64,000 nucleotides of DNA from Thalassolituus sp034111725 (GTDB lineage Bacteria > Pseudomonadota > Gammaproteobacteria > Pseudomonadales > Oceanobacteraceae), in contig NZ_JAWUWR010000033.1 of the NCBI RefSeq assembly GCF_034111725.1, forward strand, positions 51,634-115,633. The letters run 5' to 3'. The translations under genes were made by a program, and so were the position numbers. Below are positions 43,036 through 52,065 of this stretch, in pieces. Each line of letters starts with the position of its first letter. Position 1 is the first letter of the stretch. A model generated the notes under the pieces. That model was not told the origin of the DNA. It made no database searches and was given only the letters and a program-made list of their open reading frames with translations.

Positions 43036-43325
43036 GCACGCCAGCAGATAAAGACCTAGCGCAAATGTCGCGAGCTGAGTTGTTGGTTTTGGTCGAGCAA
43101 TCTATCGCGTCGGGCCAGTTAACGTTGGGTGGTGCTACCCGTATTTTACGCAAACATATTGCGCGTTTAAATCAGCATGAATTTGCGGAATTATGTGGCG
43201 TATCACGCCGCACTTTGGCAGCCATTGAAATGGACGAAGGCAACCCGACGGTCAATTCTTTAAATCAAGTGTTTAAGTTGTTTGGTTTAGAGCTTGGCCT
43301 ACAGCGGATTTATCGTAAGGGATGA
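43032..43325 (+). CDS. hipB: HipB-like XRE-family antitoxin
   Basis: The 97-residue protein has an N-terminal helical extension (about 1-45) and a C-terminal helix-turn-helix (LNQHEFAELCGVSRRTLAAI). It starts within the hipA stop, so the pair is co-translated. Such antitoxins bind the kinase and repress the operon; the three phased sites upstream of hipA are candidate targets. A duplicated terminator follows. Confidence 0.83.
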   Translation: MSTPADKDLAQMSRAELLVLVEQSIASGQLTLGGATRILRKHIARLNQHEFAELCGVSRRTLAAIEMDEGNPTVNSLNQVFKLFGLELGLQRIYRKG

Positions 43326-43347
43326 TTTAAGCTCGTTACGCGAGATT

Positions 43348-43419
43348 TTAATCGTTTTTGCCGCTAGATAGGCACGAACAACACCCAGCGGGCTTGATGC
43401 GAATCAAGCCCGTTTTTTT
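43348..43419 (+). repeat. 72-bp direct repeat, right copy
   Basis: It is one mismatch from 41424-41495 over 72 bp, including the complete terminator hairpin. The distance between copies is 1924 bp. Confidence 0.95.
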
Positions 43420-43420
43420 T
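43389..43420 (+). terminator. Rho-independent terminator after hipB
   Basis: The CGGGCTTGAT/ATCAAGCCCG stem is the same as after mnmG and is followed by eight T. Confidence 0.92.
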
Positions 43421-43465
43421 GTCTGTTGCACAATGGAAGCTAATTCGTTGTGTTAGGGCAATGTC

Positions 43466-43699
43466 ATGAGTGGTGAACAGCAGATTGTGAATAGTCTTCT
43501 TCAGCAAATGGATGACGCGGTTGTGGCTGGGGTGAAAACCAACGCGGCTTATGTCGAAGATTTACTTTTCACTGAGTTATTGGCGCGCATGCAGTTACGG
43601 CGTTCGAGCGCGGATATTTTGCATCAGGTGAATTATCAGCTGACGTTTACGCAAAAGAACCTAGGTGACGATGAGTTTGTGGTGACGCGCGGCTGTTAA
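43466..43699 (+). CDS. hypothetical 77-residue protein
   Basis: I recognise no family. It is a soluble, mostly helical small protein (MSGEQQIVNSLLQQMDDAVV...) with a Leu-rich middle and one terminal Cys. An AGGGCAATGTC leader gives a moderate Shine-Dalgarno before the ATG. It stands alone between the hip module and the convergent LysR-type gene, so its reality rests on ORF length and the RBS. Confidence 0.5.
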   Translation: MSGEQQIVNSLLQQMDDAVVAGVKTNAAYVEDLLFTELLARMQLRRSSADILHQVNYQLTFTQKNLGDDEFVVTRGC

Positions 43700-43718
43700 T
43701 TCCGAGAAAAATCAATTG

Positions 43719-44600
43719 TTAGCCACTATGCTGCGCGAGTAATTCAGTGACTATTGGCGATATAAATTGGCGCTTAACGGTTACCGCGTAAAAGCTTTCG
43801 TACACATTTGGCAGGGTCATAAATTCTTGTAATGTGCCTCGGGCTATTTCATCTTTTACCACCACTGGCGGCAGTACCGTCAATGCGCCAGTGTCTCGTG
43901 CCAGCAGACGCAACATTGCCATGTCATCGGCTTCTGCTTGTACATCAGGTTCGTAATTCCAGCGGCTACAGAAGCCATCGAAAGCGGTACGTAATTCCGT
44001 TCGCGTGGTCGGTAGTACCCAGCGCTTTCCCGCAAAACCTTCCGGAAAGCTAGTCGTCGGCTTTTGCCCTTTAGGCCCAACCACGGCGAGTGGTTGGCGA
44101 GCCAATAATTGGCTTTGCCATAGCGTATCTTGATCATCAGCAGTGACGTTGCTGTTGGTGAGAATCAGATCAAATTGATGATTCGCCAAGCCATTCAATA
44201 AATTGGCCATGCCGCGCGCATGCAGACTAAAGCGAACCTTAGGTTGATTGATTAACGGCGCTATAAATCCCTCGATGAAGTTACGCGACATAGTAGATAA
44301 CACACCAATACGCAGTTGCTGATATTCCGGTTCTACGCCATGGCGCAGTAATGATTCGAGTTCTTCACCGCGGCTAAAAATGTCGTTGGCATAGCCTAGC
44401 ACTCGCTGGCCTGTGGCCGTCAGAACCAGTCGGCGTCCGCTGCGCTCAAACAATTTCGTCTCCATGCTCTCTTCTAACGCGCGGATTTGTGCCGACAGAG
44501 CTGACTGCGACACATGCAGCTGGCGCGCGGCTTCCGTCAGGTTGCCTAGGGTGGCGACGCGCCAGAAGTAATGAAGATGATGATAATTTAGGCGGCTCAC
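43719..44600 (-). CDS. LysR-type regulator of the dabBA-cysD operon
   Basis: The 293-residue regulator has the N-terminal winged HTH (NLTEAARQLHVSQSALSAQI) and a periplasmic-binding-like effector domain. The start LNYHHLHYFWRVA resembles the NhaR subgroup. It is transcribed divergently from dabB, with 112 bp between them, the usual place for a LysR activator of the neighbouring operon. The inducer is unknown. Confidence 0.87.
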   Translation of the reverse strand: MSRLNYHHLHYFWRVATLGNLTEAARQLHVSQSALSAQIRALEESMETKLFERSGRRLVLTATGQRVLGYANDIFSRGEELESLLRHGVEPEYQQLRIGVLSTMSRNFIEGFIAPLINQPKVRFSLHARGMANLLNGLANHQFDLILTNSNVTADDQDTLWQSQLLARQPLAVVGPKGQKPTTSFPEGFAGKRWVLPTTRTELRTAFDGFCSRWNYEPDVQAEADDMAMLRLLARDTGALTVLPPVVVKDEIARGTLQEFMTLPNVYESFYAVTVKRQFISPIVTELLAQHSG

Positions 44601-44712
44601 TCAATCGTTCTCTAAAAGTGAATGATCTATTAGTTTATATCTATTTTACTTGCAATGACCAGCACGGAGATACTGAACGCACACCTAATCCCATAACCAG
44701 AGGTTGCGTACC

Positions 44713-46356
44713 ATGAGTATTTCCTCTCTGCTGATGGCCACGGTGTTGGCGGCGATCCCGCTAACACTGATATTGGCTGCCATGCCTGCCGGTTTGCAGA
44801 CCCGGCGCTTTGCTTTAAACGATCACCAGCGTTGGCGTTTTGCTTGGCGTGCGGTGCAACTCGTTGCCGTATTCACGCTCACCGCTGTTGCCTCATCCTT
44901 TATGCTTCCTGACGCGGATCTGCACTGGTTCAGTGACTCTCCTCTGCGGCTAACCTTGCTGGTGCTGTTAAGTGTAATGGCATTGGTCGTGGTTAAGTTC
45001 TCATACCGCTATCTTGCAGCCGAGCCGGGTTTTGGCCGCTATCTGCGCTGGTTGTTGCTCACACTCGCGGCGGTTGCGCTGGTATTTATCAGTAATCATC
45101 TTCTACTGTTCGTGCTGGGTTGGATTGCCATTAGCCTAGCCTTACATCAGTTATTGATGTTTTACCCCGACCGCCCGCGAGCAGCGCTGGCGGCGCACAA
45201 GAAATTTCTTCTTGCGCGATTGGCTGAAGCTTCGTTATTGACCGCCTTCTACTTGCTCTGGCAACAGCATGGCAGTGCCCATATCGATACGATTTTGGCC
45301 GCCTATCAGGCTCCGGCTCAACTCAGTTTGAGCGAACAGATTGCCGCTGTACTGATTGCGCTAACAGCTCTTATTAAGTGTGCCCAATTACCCGTTCACG
45401 GCTGGTTGATTCAAGTTGTTGAAGCGCCTACCCCAGTGTCTGCTCTGCTACATGCTGGTGTGATCAACTTGGGTGGTTTCTTATTGATTCTTTTTGCTCC
45501 ACTGTTTTTACAGGTGGCTGCGGCGCAATGGTTAGTGCTGGTCGTTGCAGGTTTAACCACAGTACTAGCGGCCTTGATCATGACCACCCGTATCAGTGTC
45601 AAAGTACGGCTAGCTTGGTCGACGAGTGCGCAAATGGGACTGATGTTACTTGAGTGTGCACTGGGTTTGGTTGAGCTAGCGTTACTGCATCTACTCGCTC
45701 ATTCGGCCTATAAGGCTTGGGCATTTCTCAGTTCCGGCTCGGCCGTGCAGCAACATATTCAGCAATCGTTACTCACATCACCACCACCAAGCGTGCGCCA
45801 GTGGTTTGTGGTGGTGGTACCGGCAATGACCGTCGTCGCTGGCGCTGCTTGGTTTTCGGCCTATTTACATCCTGTCTCGCAGTTACTCAGCAGCTGGTTA
45901 CTCTTGGCACTGGCGTTGACGGCATTTCTGGCACAGAGCGGTCAGGGATCGATCTTTTCCGCTGTTTGGTTGCGGTCGCTCATTCTGGCCGTTTTATTAG
46001 CACTGGCTTATAGCCTGCTTAAAGTCTTCATGCAGCCGTTGGCGGGCAATTTAACGGCTGTTTTGCGACCCGAACTTTTCAGTGCTGCAGATTGGTGGGC
46101 GTCTGGGTTGTTCTTAGCCTTATTTGTACTTTGGTGGCTGCTGCGTTGGCGTTCGCATTGGTTACCGATGCAGCGGCTATCGGTCGCCTTGTTCGCTGGC
46201 TTCTATTTGGATGAATGGTTTACCCGCATCACCTTGCGCTTGTGGCCTACACGTTTACCTGTGCGTGCCAATCCTAAAATGGCGCCAACGCAAAATTCCG
46301 AACAATTAGCACAACCACTACTGGCGGCTAAGGGTCGCACGGAGCAATTGTTATGA
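44713..46356 (+). CDS. dabB: DAB-type inorganic-carbon transporter membrane subunit
   Basis: DabB is the proton-conducting membrane partner of DabA; together they accumulate bicarbonate in some chemoautotrophs and other bacteria. The 547-residue protein has about 13-15 membrane helices of the NADH dehydrogenase/Mrp antiporter family (SALLHAGVINLGGFLL, with a Lys in ALIKCAQLPVHGWL). The ATG at 44713 has AGAGG ahead; TTG 44704 is less likely. dabA overlaps its stop by ATGA. Confidence 0.87.
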   Translation: MSISSLLMATVLAAIPLTLILAAMPAGLQTRRFALNDHQRWRFAWRAVQLVAVFTLTAVASSFMLPDADLHWFSDSPLRLTLLVLLSVMALVVVKFSYRYLAAEPGFGRYLRWLLLTLAAVALVFISNHLLLFVLGWIAISLALHQLLMFYPDRPRAALAAHKKFLLARLAEASLLTAFYLLWQQHGSAHIDTILAAYQAPAQLSLSEQIAAVLIALTALIKCAQLPVHGWLIQVVEAPTPVSALLHAGVINLGGFLLILFAPLFLQVAAAQWLVLVVAGLTTVLAALIMTTRISVKVRLAWSTSAQMGLMLLECALGLVELALLHLLAHSAYKAWAFLSSGSAVQQHIQQSLLTSPPPSVRQWFVVVVPAMTVVAGAAWFSAYLHPVSQLLSSWLLLALALTAFLAQSGQGSIFSAVWLRSLILAVLLALAYSLLKVFMQPLAGNLTAVLRPELFSAADWWASGLFLALFVLWWLLRWRSHWLPMQRLSVALFAGFYLDEWFTRITLRLWPTRLPVRANPKMAPTQNSEQLAQPLLAAKGRTEQLL

Positions 46357-48767
46357 AAGCACAGACGGTTTCTACAGAATATACAGCGCGTTTGGCAGCG
46401 GTAAGCGCAGCGGGACAGCGTATAGCGCCAACATGGCCGCTGGATCAGTTGATTGCAGTGAATCCTCTTTGGGAGATGCGCGATCAGCCATTCCCTGCCG
46501 TAGCCGCTCGGCTTGAAGCGCTGGGCCGTATCCGTTGTCTGATGCCAGCAGAGTACTATGCGCGTTTATGGCAGCGCAGCCAGATTCGTGAGGTAGATTT
46601 GTTGTGTGCTGCGGCTGAGGCTAACGCGCCTGAAGATATCAATGCTTTATTGCGGGCGTTGAATCACTCGAATAAGCAAGCGCATTGGCACAACGTATCC
46701 GACTGGCTCGATAGTACCCGCGATAGCCAGCACAAGATGGCTTGGCGTGATGAAATTACTCATCAAATTAGCCAGTTCTGTGCGGCCTTTTGTCAGCAGC
46801 CAGGTCATCAATTACAGGACTCTTTATACCTAAGCTGGGTAAGGCAGATCCGCGTGGATCAAGGTATTGCCATTCTGATGGGGGAGCCGGGTTTGACGAA
46901 GGCATTTCGCGAGTTGCCAGATGACCCTCAAGCGTTGATTTTGATTGCTTTGGAGGAACTCGGTTTTTCAACACCCGCGCAGATCGAAGCCTATACCCAT
47001 GCGTTGCTACTCGACATCAATGGTTGGGCGTCTTGGTTAGCTTATGAGCGTTGGCAAGCTCGTTTGGATGGAGGTAGCGACGATGCGTTGCCGCAGCTCA
47101 TTGCTATCCGGTTGGGCTGGGAATTAGCGCTTTGGCGTCACTGGCAATGGCGGCATCACCAGGCAGCGCAACTATTGCAACAGCAGTGGTATGGCCAGCT
47201 TCCACAAATTGATTCGCTGATCGAATCACAGCAGCAGTTACAGAAACCCTTGTGGATATGGCAGCGGGCGGCAGAACTGGCGCGCCAGCGCGAGGAACAG
47301 CAGATACTCCTGCAAAAACCGCTGATGGCATCGCCACAACCTAAATTGCAGGCGGTGTTTTGTATCGATGTGCGCTCCGAGGTCATGCGTCGAGCATTCG
47401 AAGCGCAGAGTAGCAAGATTCAGACATTCGGTTTTGCCGGTTTTTTTGGCATCCCATTAGCCTATACCCCCGTAGGGACTGATCTGAAACGACCTCAGCT
47501 ACCGGGATTACTAGCGCCCGGTTTACGGGTAAGCGAGGGAGGATCCACAGCGCAAGCCTTGGAGTTAAGCCGTCGAGCGCAGCAAGAGAGCAATGCGGCG
47601 TGGTCTGACTTTAGCCGTGGGGCAGTGACGTCATTTAGCATGGTTGAAGCCGCGGGCTTGAGTTATGTCGCGAAATTGCTGCGTAAAACCTTTGGTCTGA
47701 GTGCGGAGGCGCATCCGGTGAATGATATGCCGGTGACTGGAGAGTGGACTTTGTGGAAGGGCGAGCCCAGCTTAACTCTGGTGGAAAAAACGGATTTGGT
47801 CGAAGGCATTCTGAAAGCCATGAGCATCAAACGGTTCGCTTCCGAGGTGTTGCTCGTTGGTCATGGGAGTCACACCACCAACAATCCTCATGCCGCAGGG
47901 TTGGATTGCGGTGCTTGTGGGGGCCAGACCGGAGCGGTGAATGTTCAGGTTCTAGCACAGCTGTTGAACAACCAAGGTGTGCGCGCCGCATTGGCTGACC
48001 GTGGCTGGGTTATTCCGACAAGTACTCGTTTTATCGCTGCGTTGCACAATACTACAACGGATCATATCCAATGTTTTGGCGAAGTATCCGAGTTGGCTAC
48101 GCAATGGTTCAAGGATTCGACTGTGTTAGCGCAGCGCGAGCGTGCTGTTGGTTTAGGTTTGGCCGATGAAGCCTTCTTTAATCAACCAGAAAAACTGGAT
48201 GCGGCCATCCAACGTCGCGCGCTCGATTGGTCGGAAGTTCGGCCTGAATGGGGGCTCGCCGGCAACAGTGCCTTTGTTGTGGCGCCGCGCCAGCGCACGC
48301 GTGGTTTGAACTTTAATGGCCGTGCATTTTTGCATGACTATGACAGTAACGACGATGAAGGCTTCGGTGTACTGGAACAGATTATGACCGCGCCTATGAT
48401 CGTTACCCATTGGATCAATATGCAATACAACGCATCGGTTACCGATCCACTGAAATTCGGTAGTGGCAACAAGGTGTTGCACAACGTCGTGGGTGGCAAT
48501 CTTGGAGTGTTCGAAGGTAACGGTGGTGACTTGCGCATTGGCCTTTCTCAACAGTCACTGCACGATGGGCAGCAGTGGGTGCACGACCCCTTGCGCTTGA
48601 GTGTTTATATTCAGGCCCCGCAAGACGCCATCGCTAGCATTATTAGTAAGCATGACAACGTCCGGCAGTTGGTCGATAACCAGTGGCTTTATATTTTCCA
48701 TCTGACCGATGAGGGTGTCAGCAAACAATACACAGCCAGCGGCTGGCAGGAGGTTCGGAATGCTTGA
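46353..48767 (+). CDS. dabA: DAB-type inorganic-carbon transporter, zinc subunit
   Basis: DabA (DUF2309) is the beta-carbonic-anhydrase-like subunit that hydrates CO2 only in complex with DabB. The 804-residue length is typical. The zinc and catalytic residues of the H. neapolitanus protein are all visible: Cys337 and Asp339 in VFCIDVRSE, then His504 and Cys519 in LVGHGSHTTNN...GLDCGACGG, with the same 15-residue spacing. Its 3' end overlaps the start of cysD by 8 nt. Confidence 0.92.
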   Translation: MKAQTVSTEYTARLAAVSAAGQRIAPTWPLDQLIAVNPLWEMRDQPFPAVAARLEALGRIRCLMPAEYYARLWQRSQIREVDLLCAAAEANAPEDINALLRALNHSNKQAHWHNVSDWLDSTRDSQHKMAWRDEITHQISQFCAAFCQQPGHQLQDSLYLSWVRQIRVDQGIAILMGEPGLTKAFRELPDDPQALILIALEELGFSTPAQIEAYTHALLLDINGWASWLAYERWQARLDGGSDDALPQLIAIRLGWELALWRHWQWRHHQAAQLLQQQWYGQLPQIDSLIESQQQLQKPLWIWQRAAELARQREEQQILLQKPLMASPQPKLQAVFCIDVRSEVMRRAFEAQSSKIQTFGFAGFFGIPLAYTPVGTDLKRPQLPGLLAPGLRVSEGGSTAQALELSRRAQQESNAAWSDFSRGAVTSFSMVEAAGLSYVAKLLRKTFGLSAEAHPVNDMPVTGEWTLWKGEPSLTLVEKTDLVEGILKAMSIKRFASEVLLVGHGSHTTNNPHAAGLDCGACGGQTGAVNVQVLAQLLNNQGVRAALADRGWVIPTSTRFIAALHNTTTDHIQCFGEVSELATQWFKDSTVLAQRERAVGLGLADEAFFNQPEKLDAAIQRRALDWSEVRPEWGLAGNSAFVVAPRQRTRGLNFNGRAFLHDYDSNDDEGFGVLEQIMTAPMIVTHWINMQYNASVTDPLKFGSGNKVLHNVVGGNLGVFEGNGGDLRIGLSQQSLHDGQQWVHDPLRLSVYIQAPQDAIASIISKHDNVRQLVDNQWLYIFHLTDEGVSKQYTASGWQEVRNA

Positions 48768-49695
48768 TGTTATTGAGAGACGCATGACGCATTTGCAGTG
48801 GCTTGAAGCAGAAGCCATTCACATTATTCGTGAGGTCGCAGCCGCGTTTGATAACCCCTGTATGTTCTACTCCATCGGTAAAGATTCTACCGTGATGCTG
48901 CATCTGGCGCGTAAGGCATTTTATCCCGGTCGAGTGCCGTTTCCTTTACTGCATATTGATACCACTTGGGAGTTTGCTGAAATGGCACGCTTCCGTGATC
49001 GACTAGCGGCAGAGCAAGATTTGCAGGTGCATGTTCATATAAATGAGGCGGCGTTAGCGGAGGGCGTTCATCCGATTGAATCTGGGTCGGTTAAGTACAA
49101 CGATCAAATGAAAACGATGGCATTAAAGCAGGCGGTGGACCATTACGGTTTTGATGCGGCGTTGGGCGGCGCACGGCGCGATGAAGAAAAGTCTCGCGCC
49201 AAAGAGCGGGTATTTTCTGTACGCAGTGAAAACCATATTTGGGACCCTAAAGCACAGCGCCCGGAGCTTTGGTCGATCTACAACAGTAAGATCAAAAAAG
49301 GCGAGTCGGTGCGCGTATTCCCGCTGTCGAACTGGACTGAGCTGGATATCTGGTTGTATATCCTCAAGGAGAAGATCGACATTGTACCGCTCTATTTTGC
49401 CGCTGAGCGCCTCAGTTGGGTGGACGACGGTAGCGGCCAAATTCTAGCCCTTGATGATGAACGCATGCGTCCATATTTATCGGCTAAGGAGCTGGAATCT
49501 TTGCAGATGCGCTGGATTCGCTTCCGCACCTTGGGTTGTTATCCACAAACCGGCGCAGTGGAAAGTCGTGCGACAACGCTTGAAGGCATTGTCGCTGAAA
49601 TGCTGACCGCGCGCACCAGTGAGCGTCAGGGGCGGCTATTAGATGCTGACCAAGCGGGCTCTATGGAAAAGAAAAAGCGTGAGGGGTATTTTTAA
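48760..49695 (+). CDS. cysD: sulfate adenylyltransferase subunit 2 (orphan CysD)
   Basis: CysD is the ATP-pyrophosphatase subunit that makes APS from sulfate and ATP with the GTPase CysN. The 311-residue protein is full length. It has the PP-loop YSIGKDSTVML (38-43 core), GGARRDEEKSRAKER, VFPLSNWTELDIW and the family ending SMEKKKREGYF. CysN does not follow; the next gene is on the other strand. It begins within the end of dabA behind an AGGAGG, so it is coupled to the CO2 transporter. Whether it works with a distant CysN or has another role is open. Confidence 0.9.
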   Translation: MLDVIERRMTHLQWLEAEAIHIIREVAAAFDNPCMFYSIGKDSTVMLHLARKAFYPGRVPFPLLHIDTTWEFAEMARFRDRLAAEQDLQVHVHINEAALAEGVHPIESGSVKYNDQMKTMALKQAVDHYGFDAALGGARRDEEKSRAKERVFSVRSENHIWDPKAQRPELWSIYNSKIKKGESVRVFPLSNWTELDIWLYILKEKIDIVPLYFAAERLSWVDDGSGQILALDDERMRPYLSAKELESLQMRWIRFRTLGCYPQTGAVESRATTLEGIVAEMLTARTSERQGRLLDADQAGSMEKKKREGYF

Positions 49696-49705
49696 CCGAC
49701 AGCGA

Positions 49706-51070
49706 TCAGCGACCGGTTGCGGTGGGTAATGTCACAACAACGCTAAGCCCATGCGGCCGGTTTGCAGCAAGCTCAAGGTTGCCGTGATAACTGTCGACGA
49801 TATCGCTGACGATGGCTAAACCAAGCCCATCGCCTTGAGCGCTGTGCTCGTCCAGACGGATTCCGCGCTGTAGTAAGTGCTTACATTGATTCGGTTCAAT
49901 GCCCGGCCCTTGGTCGCGTACCTGTATTCGCCAACCTGCTTGGTCGTCCTGGTCTTGGTGTTGATACGCTTCGATACTGAGCTGAATCTCTCCACCGGCG
50001 TATTTGCAGGCGTTGTCGAGTAAATTGCCGAGTAGTTCGAGTAGGTCGTCATGATCTTGCGGTAGCACGGCATCTTGGTCGTAGGCCGCATGTATACGCG
50101 CCTGTGGATACAGTTGCCCAAGTATTTGCAGCAGTGGTGGTAGATCTTCGGCCAGTTTGAGCTGGCGTCCGGGGGATGACATACCAACAATACGCGCACG
50201 TTTTAGCTCGCGCTCTACTAATCGACTTAGGCGTGATAGTGCGTCGCGTTGCTCGATTTGATGTGAAGAATCCAGTTGTTCGGCCAGCAGTTGCAGTTGT
50301 TGCAGTGGTCGCTTCATTTCGTGGGCGAGATTACCCAAGGCATTACGCGAACGACCCACGCGTTGCTGCAGCAAGCTGAGCAAACGGTCGATTTCTTCGG
50401 CCAGTGGTTGTACCTCCTGTGGGTACAATCCAGAAGCGGCGTTTAAGTCATCTCTTTCACCAAAGCGCAGCTCGCGTAGTTGCTGTTTCAATGGCTCCAG
50501 ACGCGCAAAGGCTCGGCTTAACTGATAACGTTGAATCAGCATTAAAGTCACTAAGGCAATTGCCAGTAGAGCGATGGCGGTAAGGCGATAGCGGTTAAGC
50601 TCGCTTTTGAGCGGGGTGATATCTTCGGCTACCCAGACAGTGAAATCGTGATTTTGTACCCTCACACCTTTGGCCCAGTTGAGCCATTGTTCGGCGAGCT
50701 GATCGCCTTGAATACCAAGTTGTTGCCACTTTTGTTGCTCACCAAAAGTGAGGGGAATAACGGGCGCTTGTTTGTCCCAGAGCGAGCGGCTACGCAAATC
50801 CGTGCCGTGCTCATCGCGAATGGCAAAATAGTGGCCGGAATACACGCGTTGATACAAGGTACCGAGATGGCTGTCGTCGAGTTGCCATTGTCCATTCTCA
50901 TTTTGGCTTAATGCCGCGATAAGACTGTCGGCATCATGCTGTAAGCGGCTCATGACGGTATCGGTGACGAGCTGACGCACGCCGAAATCGGCTAGCAAGA
51001 GCAGCGGCAGCATGATGAGCAAAATAGTGATCAACCATTGGCGTCTTAGCTGCTGCTGTAACGAAATCAT
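49706..51070 (-). CDS. sensor histidine kinase
   Basis: The 454-residue inner-membrane kinase has helices at about 12-28 and 162-180 with a 130-residue periplasmic sensor between. The phosphorylated His250 lies in LGNLAHEMKRPLQ, the N box is NLLDNACKYAG, and the G boxes are DQGPGIE and GDGLGLAIV. It is like PhoQ/QseC-type sensors. Its start overlaps the stop of the response-regulator gene by four bases. It is the last gene of the cytochrome-regulator cluster and ends 10 bp from the convergent cysD. Confidence 0.9.
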   Translation of the reverse strand: MISLQQQLRRQWLITILLIMLPLLLLADFGVRQLVTDTVMSRLQHDADSLIAALSQNENGQWQLDDSHLGTLYQRVYSGHYFAIRDEHGTDLRSRSLWDKQAPVIPLTFGEQQKWQQLGIQGDQLAEQWLNWAKGVRVQNHDFTVWVAEDITPLKSELNRYRLTAIALLAIALVTLMLIQRYQLSRAFARLEPLKQQLRELRFGERDDLNAASGLYPQEVQPLAEEIDRLLSLLQQRVGRSRNALGNLAHEMKRPLQQLQLLAEQLDSSHQIEQRDALSRLSRLVERELKRARIVGMSSPGRQLKLAEDLPPLLQILGQLYPQARIHAAYDQDAVLPQDHDDLLELLGNLLDNACKYAGGEIQLSIEAYQHQDQDDQAGWRIQVRDQGPGIEPNQCKHLLQRGIRLDEHSAQGDGLGLAIVSDIVDSYHGNLELAANRPHGLSVVVTLPTATGR

Positions 51071-51738
51071 GGCGTTAACTCAGGTGCTAGCTGATAGCCT
51101 TGGCCGCGTCGGGTTTCGATAAAATCTTTTCCAAAGTACTGGCGCAACCGATTAATGTAGACCTCCATCACGTTGCTGTCTTTTAACTGGTCTTCTTCGT
51201 AAACATGTTCGCTTAGGCGGGTTTTCGAGTGCACGTCATTGGGATGCTGCATCAGGTAGCGCAGCAAGCGAAATTCAATCCCCGTGAGTTCGATAACGCG
51301 GCCGTCGGTGGTGGTTGCGTGCTGGCGTTCGGAATCTAAACTGACTCCGCGCCAGCTGATTTGATTGCTGGCTTGCCCCACTTGGCGACGACTAATGGCC
51401 TCTAAGCGTGCCAGTAATTCTTGGCTGTGAAAGGGTTTGCCGAGGTAATCATCGGCACCGGCTTTTAGCCCTTGCACTCGTTCATGCCAAGAGTCGCGGG
51501 CGGTTAAAATTAGCACCGGCGTTTTATTTCCTGACGCTCGCCAGTTAGCGAGTACTTCTAAACCACCTCGATTTGGCAAGCCTAGGTCCAACACGATGAG
51601 ATCAGGCTGTAGCTCATTACCAAGAAATTCACCTTCGATGCCGTCGTGAGCAATCTCGACGGCATAGCCGGCTTGGCGCAGTATGGGCTGCAAGGAATCG
51701 GTCAGTTGTGTGTCATCTTCAATTAGCAGGAGCTTCAC
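51067..51738 (-). CDS. OmpR-family response regulator
   Basis: The 223-residue regulator has a receiver domain with phospho-acceptor Asp51 (LIVLDLGLP) and conserved Lys in GKPFHSQE, then a winged-helix output domain ending in FIETRRGQGYQL. It pairs with the overlapping kinase gene. Location suggests it controls the upstream cytochrome genes. Confidence 0.93.
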   Translation of the reverse strand: MKLLLIEDDTQLTDSLQPILRQAGYAVEIAHDGIEGEFLGNELQPDLIVLDLGLPNRGGLEVLANWRASGNKTPVLILTARDSWHERVQGLKAGADDYLGKPFHSQELLARLEAISRRQVGQASNQISWRGVSLDSERQHATTTDGRVIELTGIEFRLLRYLMQHPNDVHSKTRLSEHVYEEDQLKDSNVMEVYINRLRQYFGKDFIETRRGQGYQLAPELTP

Positions 51739-51765
51739 GTTTTGCCGACCTCAATTTTGCTAACC

Positions 51766-52065
51766 TCAATGGTGCTCGGACTCATCTTTAATAACTTCTC
51801 CGGTACGCGCATCGACATAAGCTTCGTGCCTTTGTCCTTGTGCATCCAGCCACTTTAACTCGTACGTTAGCATGCCTTCTTCCCATTCGACTTCGGCATC
51901 CAGCAGTTCGCCACCGAGCGGGGTAAGTTGCAGAATAGATTCAAGTGATAGTATCTCACCCTGCTCTACCCATGCCCTGACCTGTGCCGCGTTCGGGTGC
52001 TTTTCTGCAAATGCGGGATTAATCGTCCCAACGGCCATAGCCAGGAATAACCACGTTATCTTCAT
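51766..52065 (-). CDS. periplasmic PepSY-domain protein
   Basis: The 99-residue protein has a signal peptide (MKITWLFLAMAVGTINPAFA) and one PepSY domain ending YVDARTGEVI. Such proteins often tune periplasmic sensors or cytochromes. The start at 52065 has an AAGGAAAA Shine-Dalgarno; a reading to 52104 would lead the signal by 13 residues. It overlaps the end of the diheme cytochrome gene by 47 nt. Confidence 0.8.
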   Translation of the reverse strand: MKITWLFLAMAVGTINPAFAEKHPNAAQVRAWVEQGEILSLESILQLTPLGGELLDAEVEWEEGMLTYELKWLDAQGQRHEAYVDARTGEVIKDESEHH

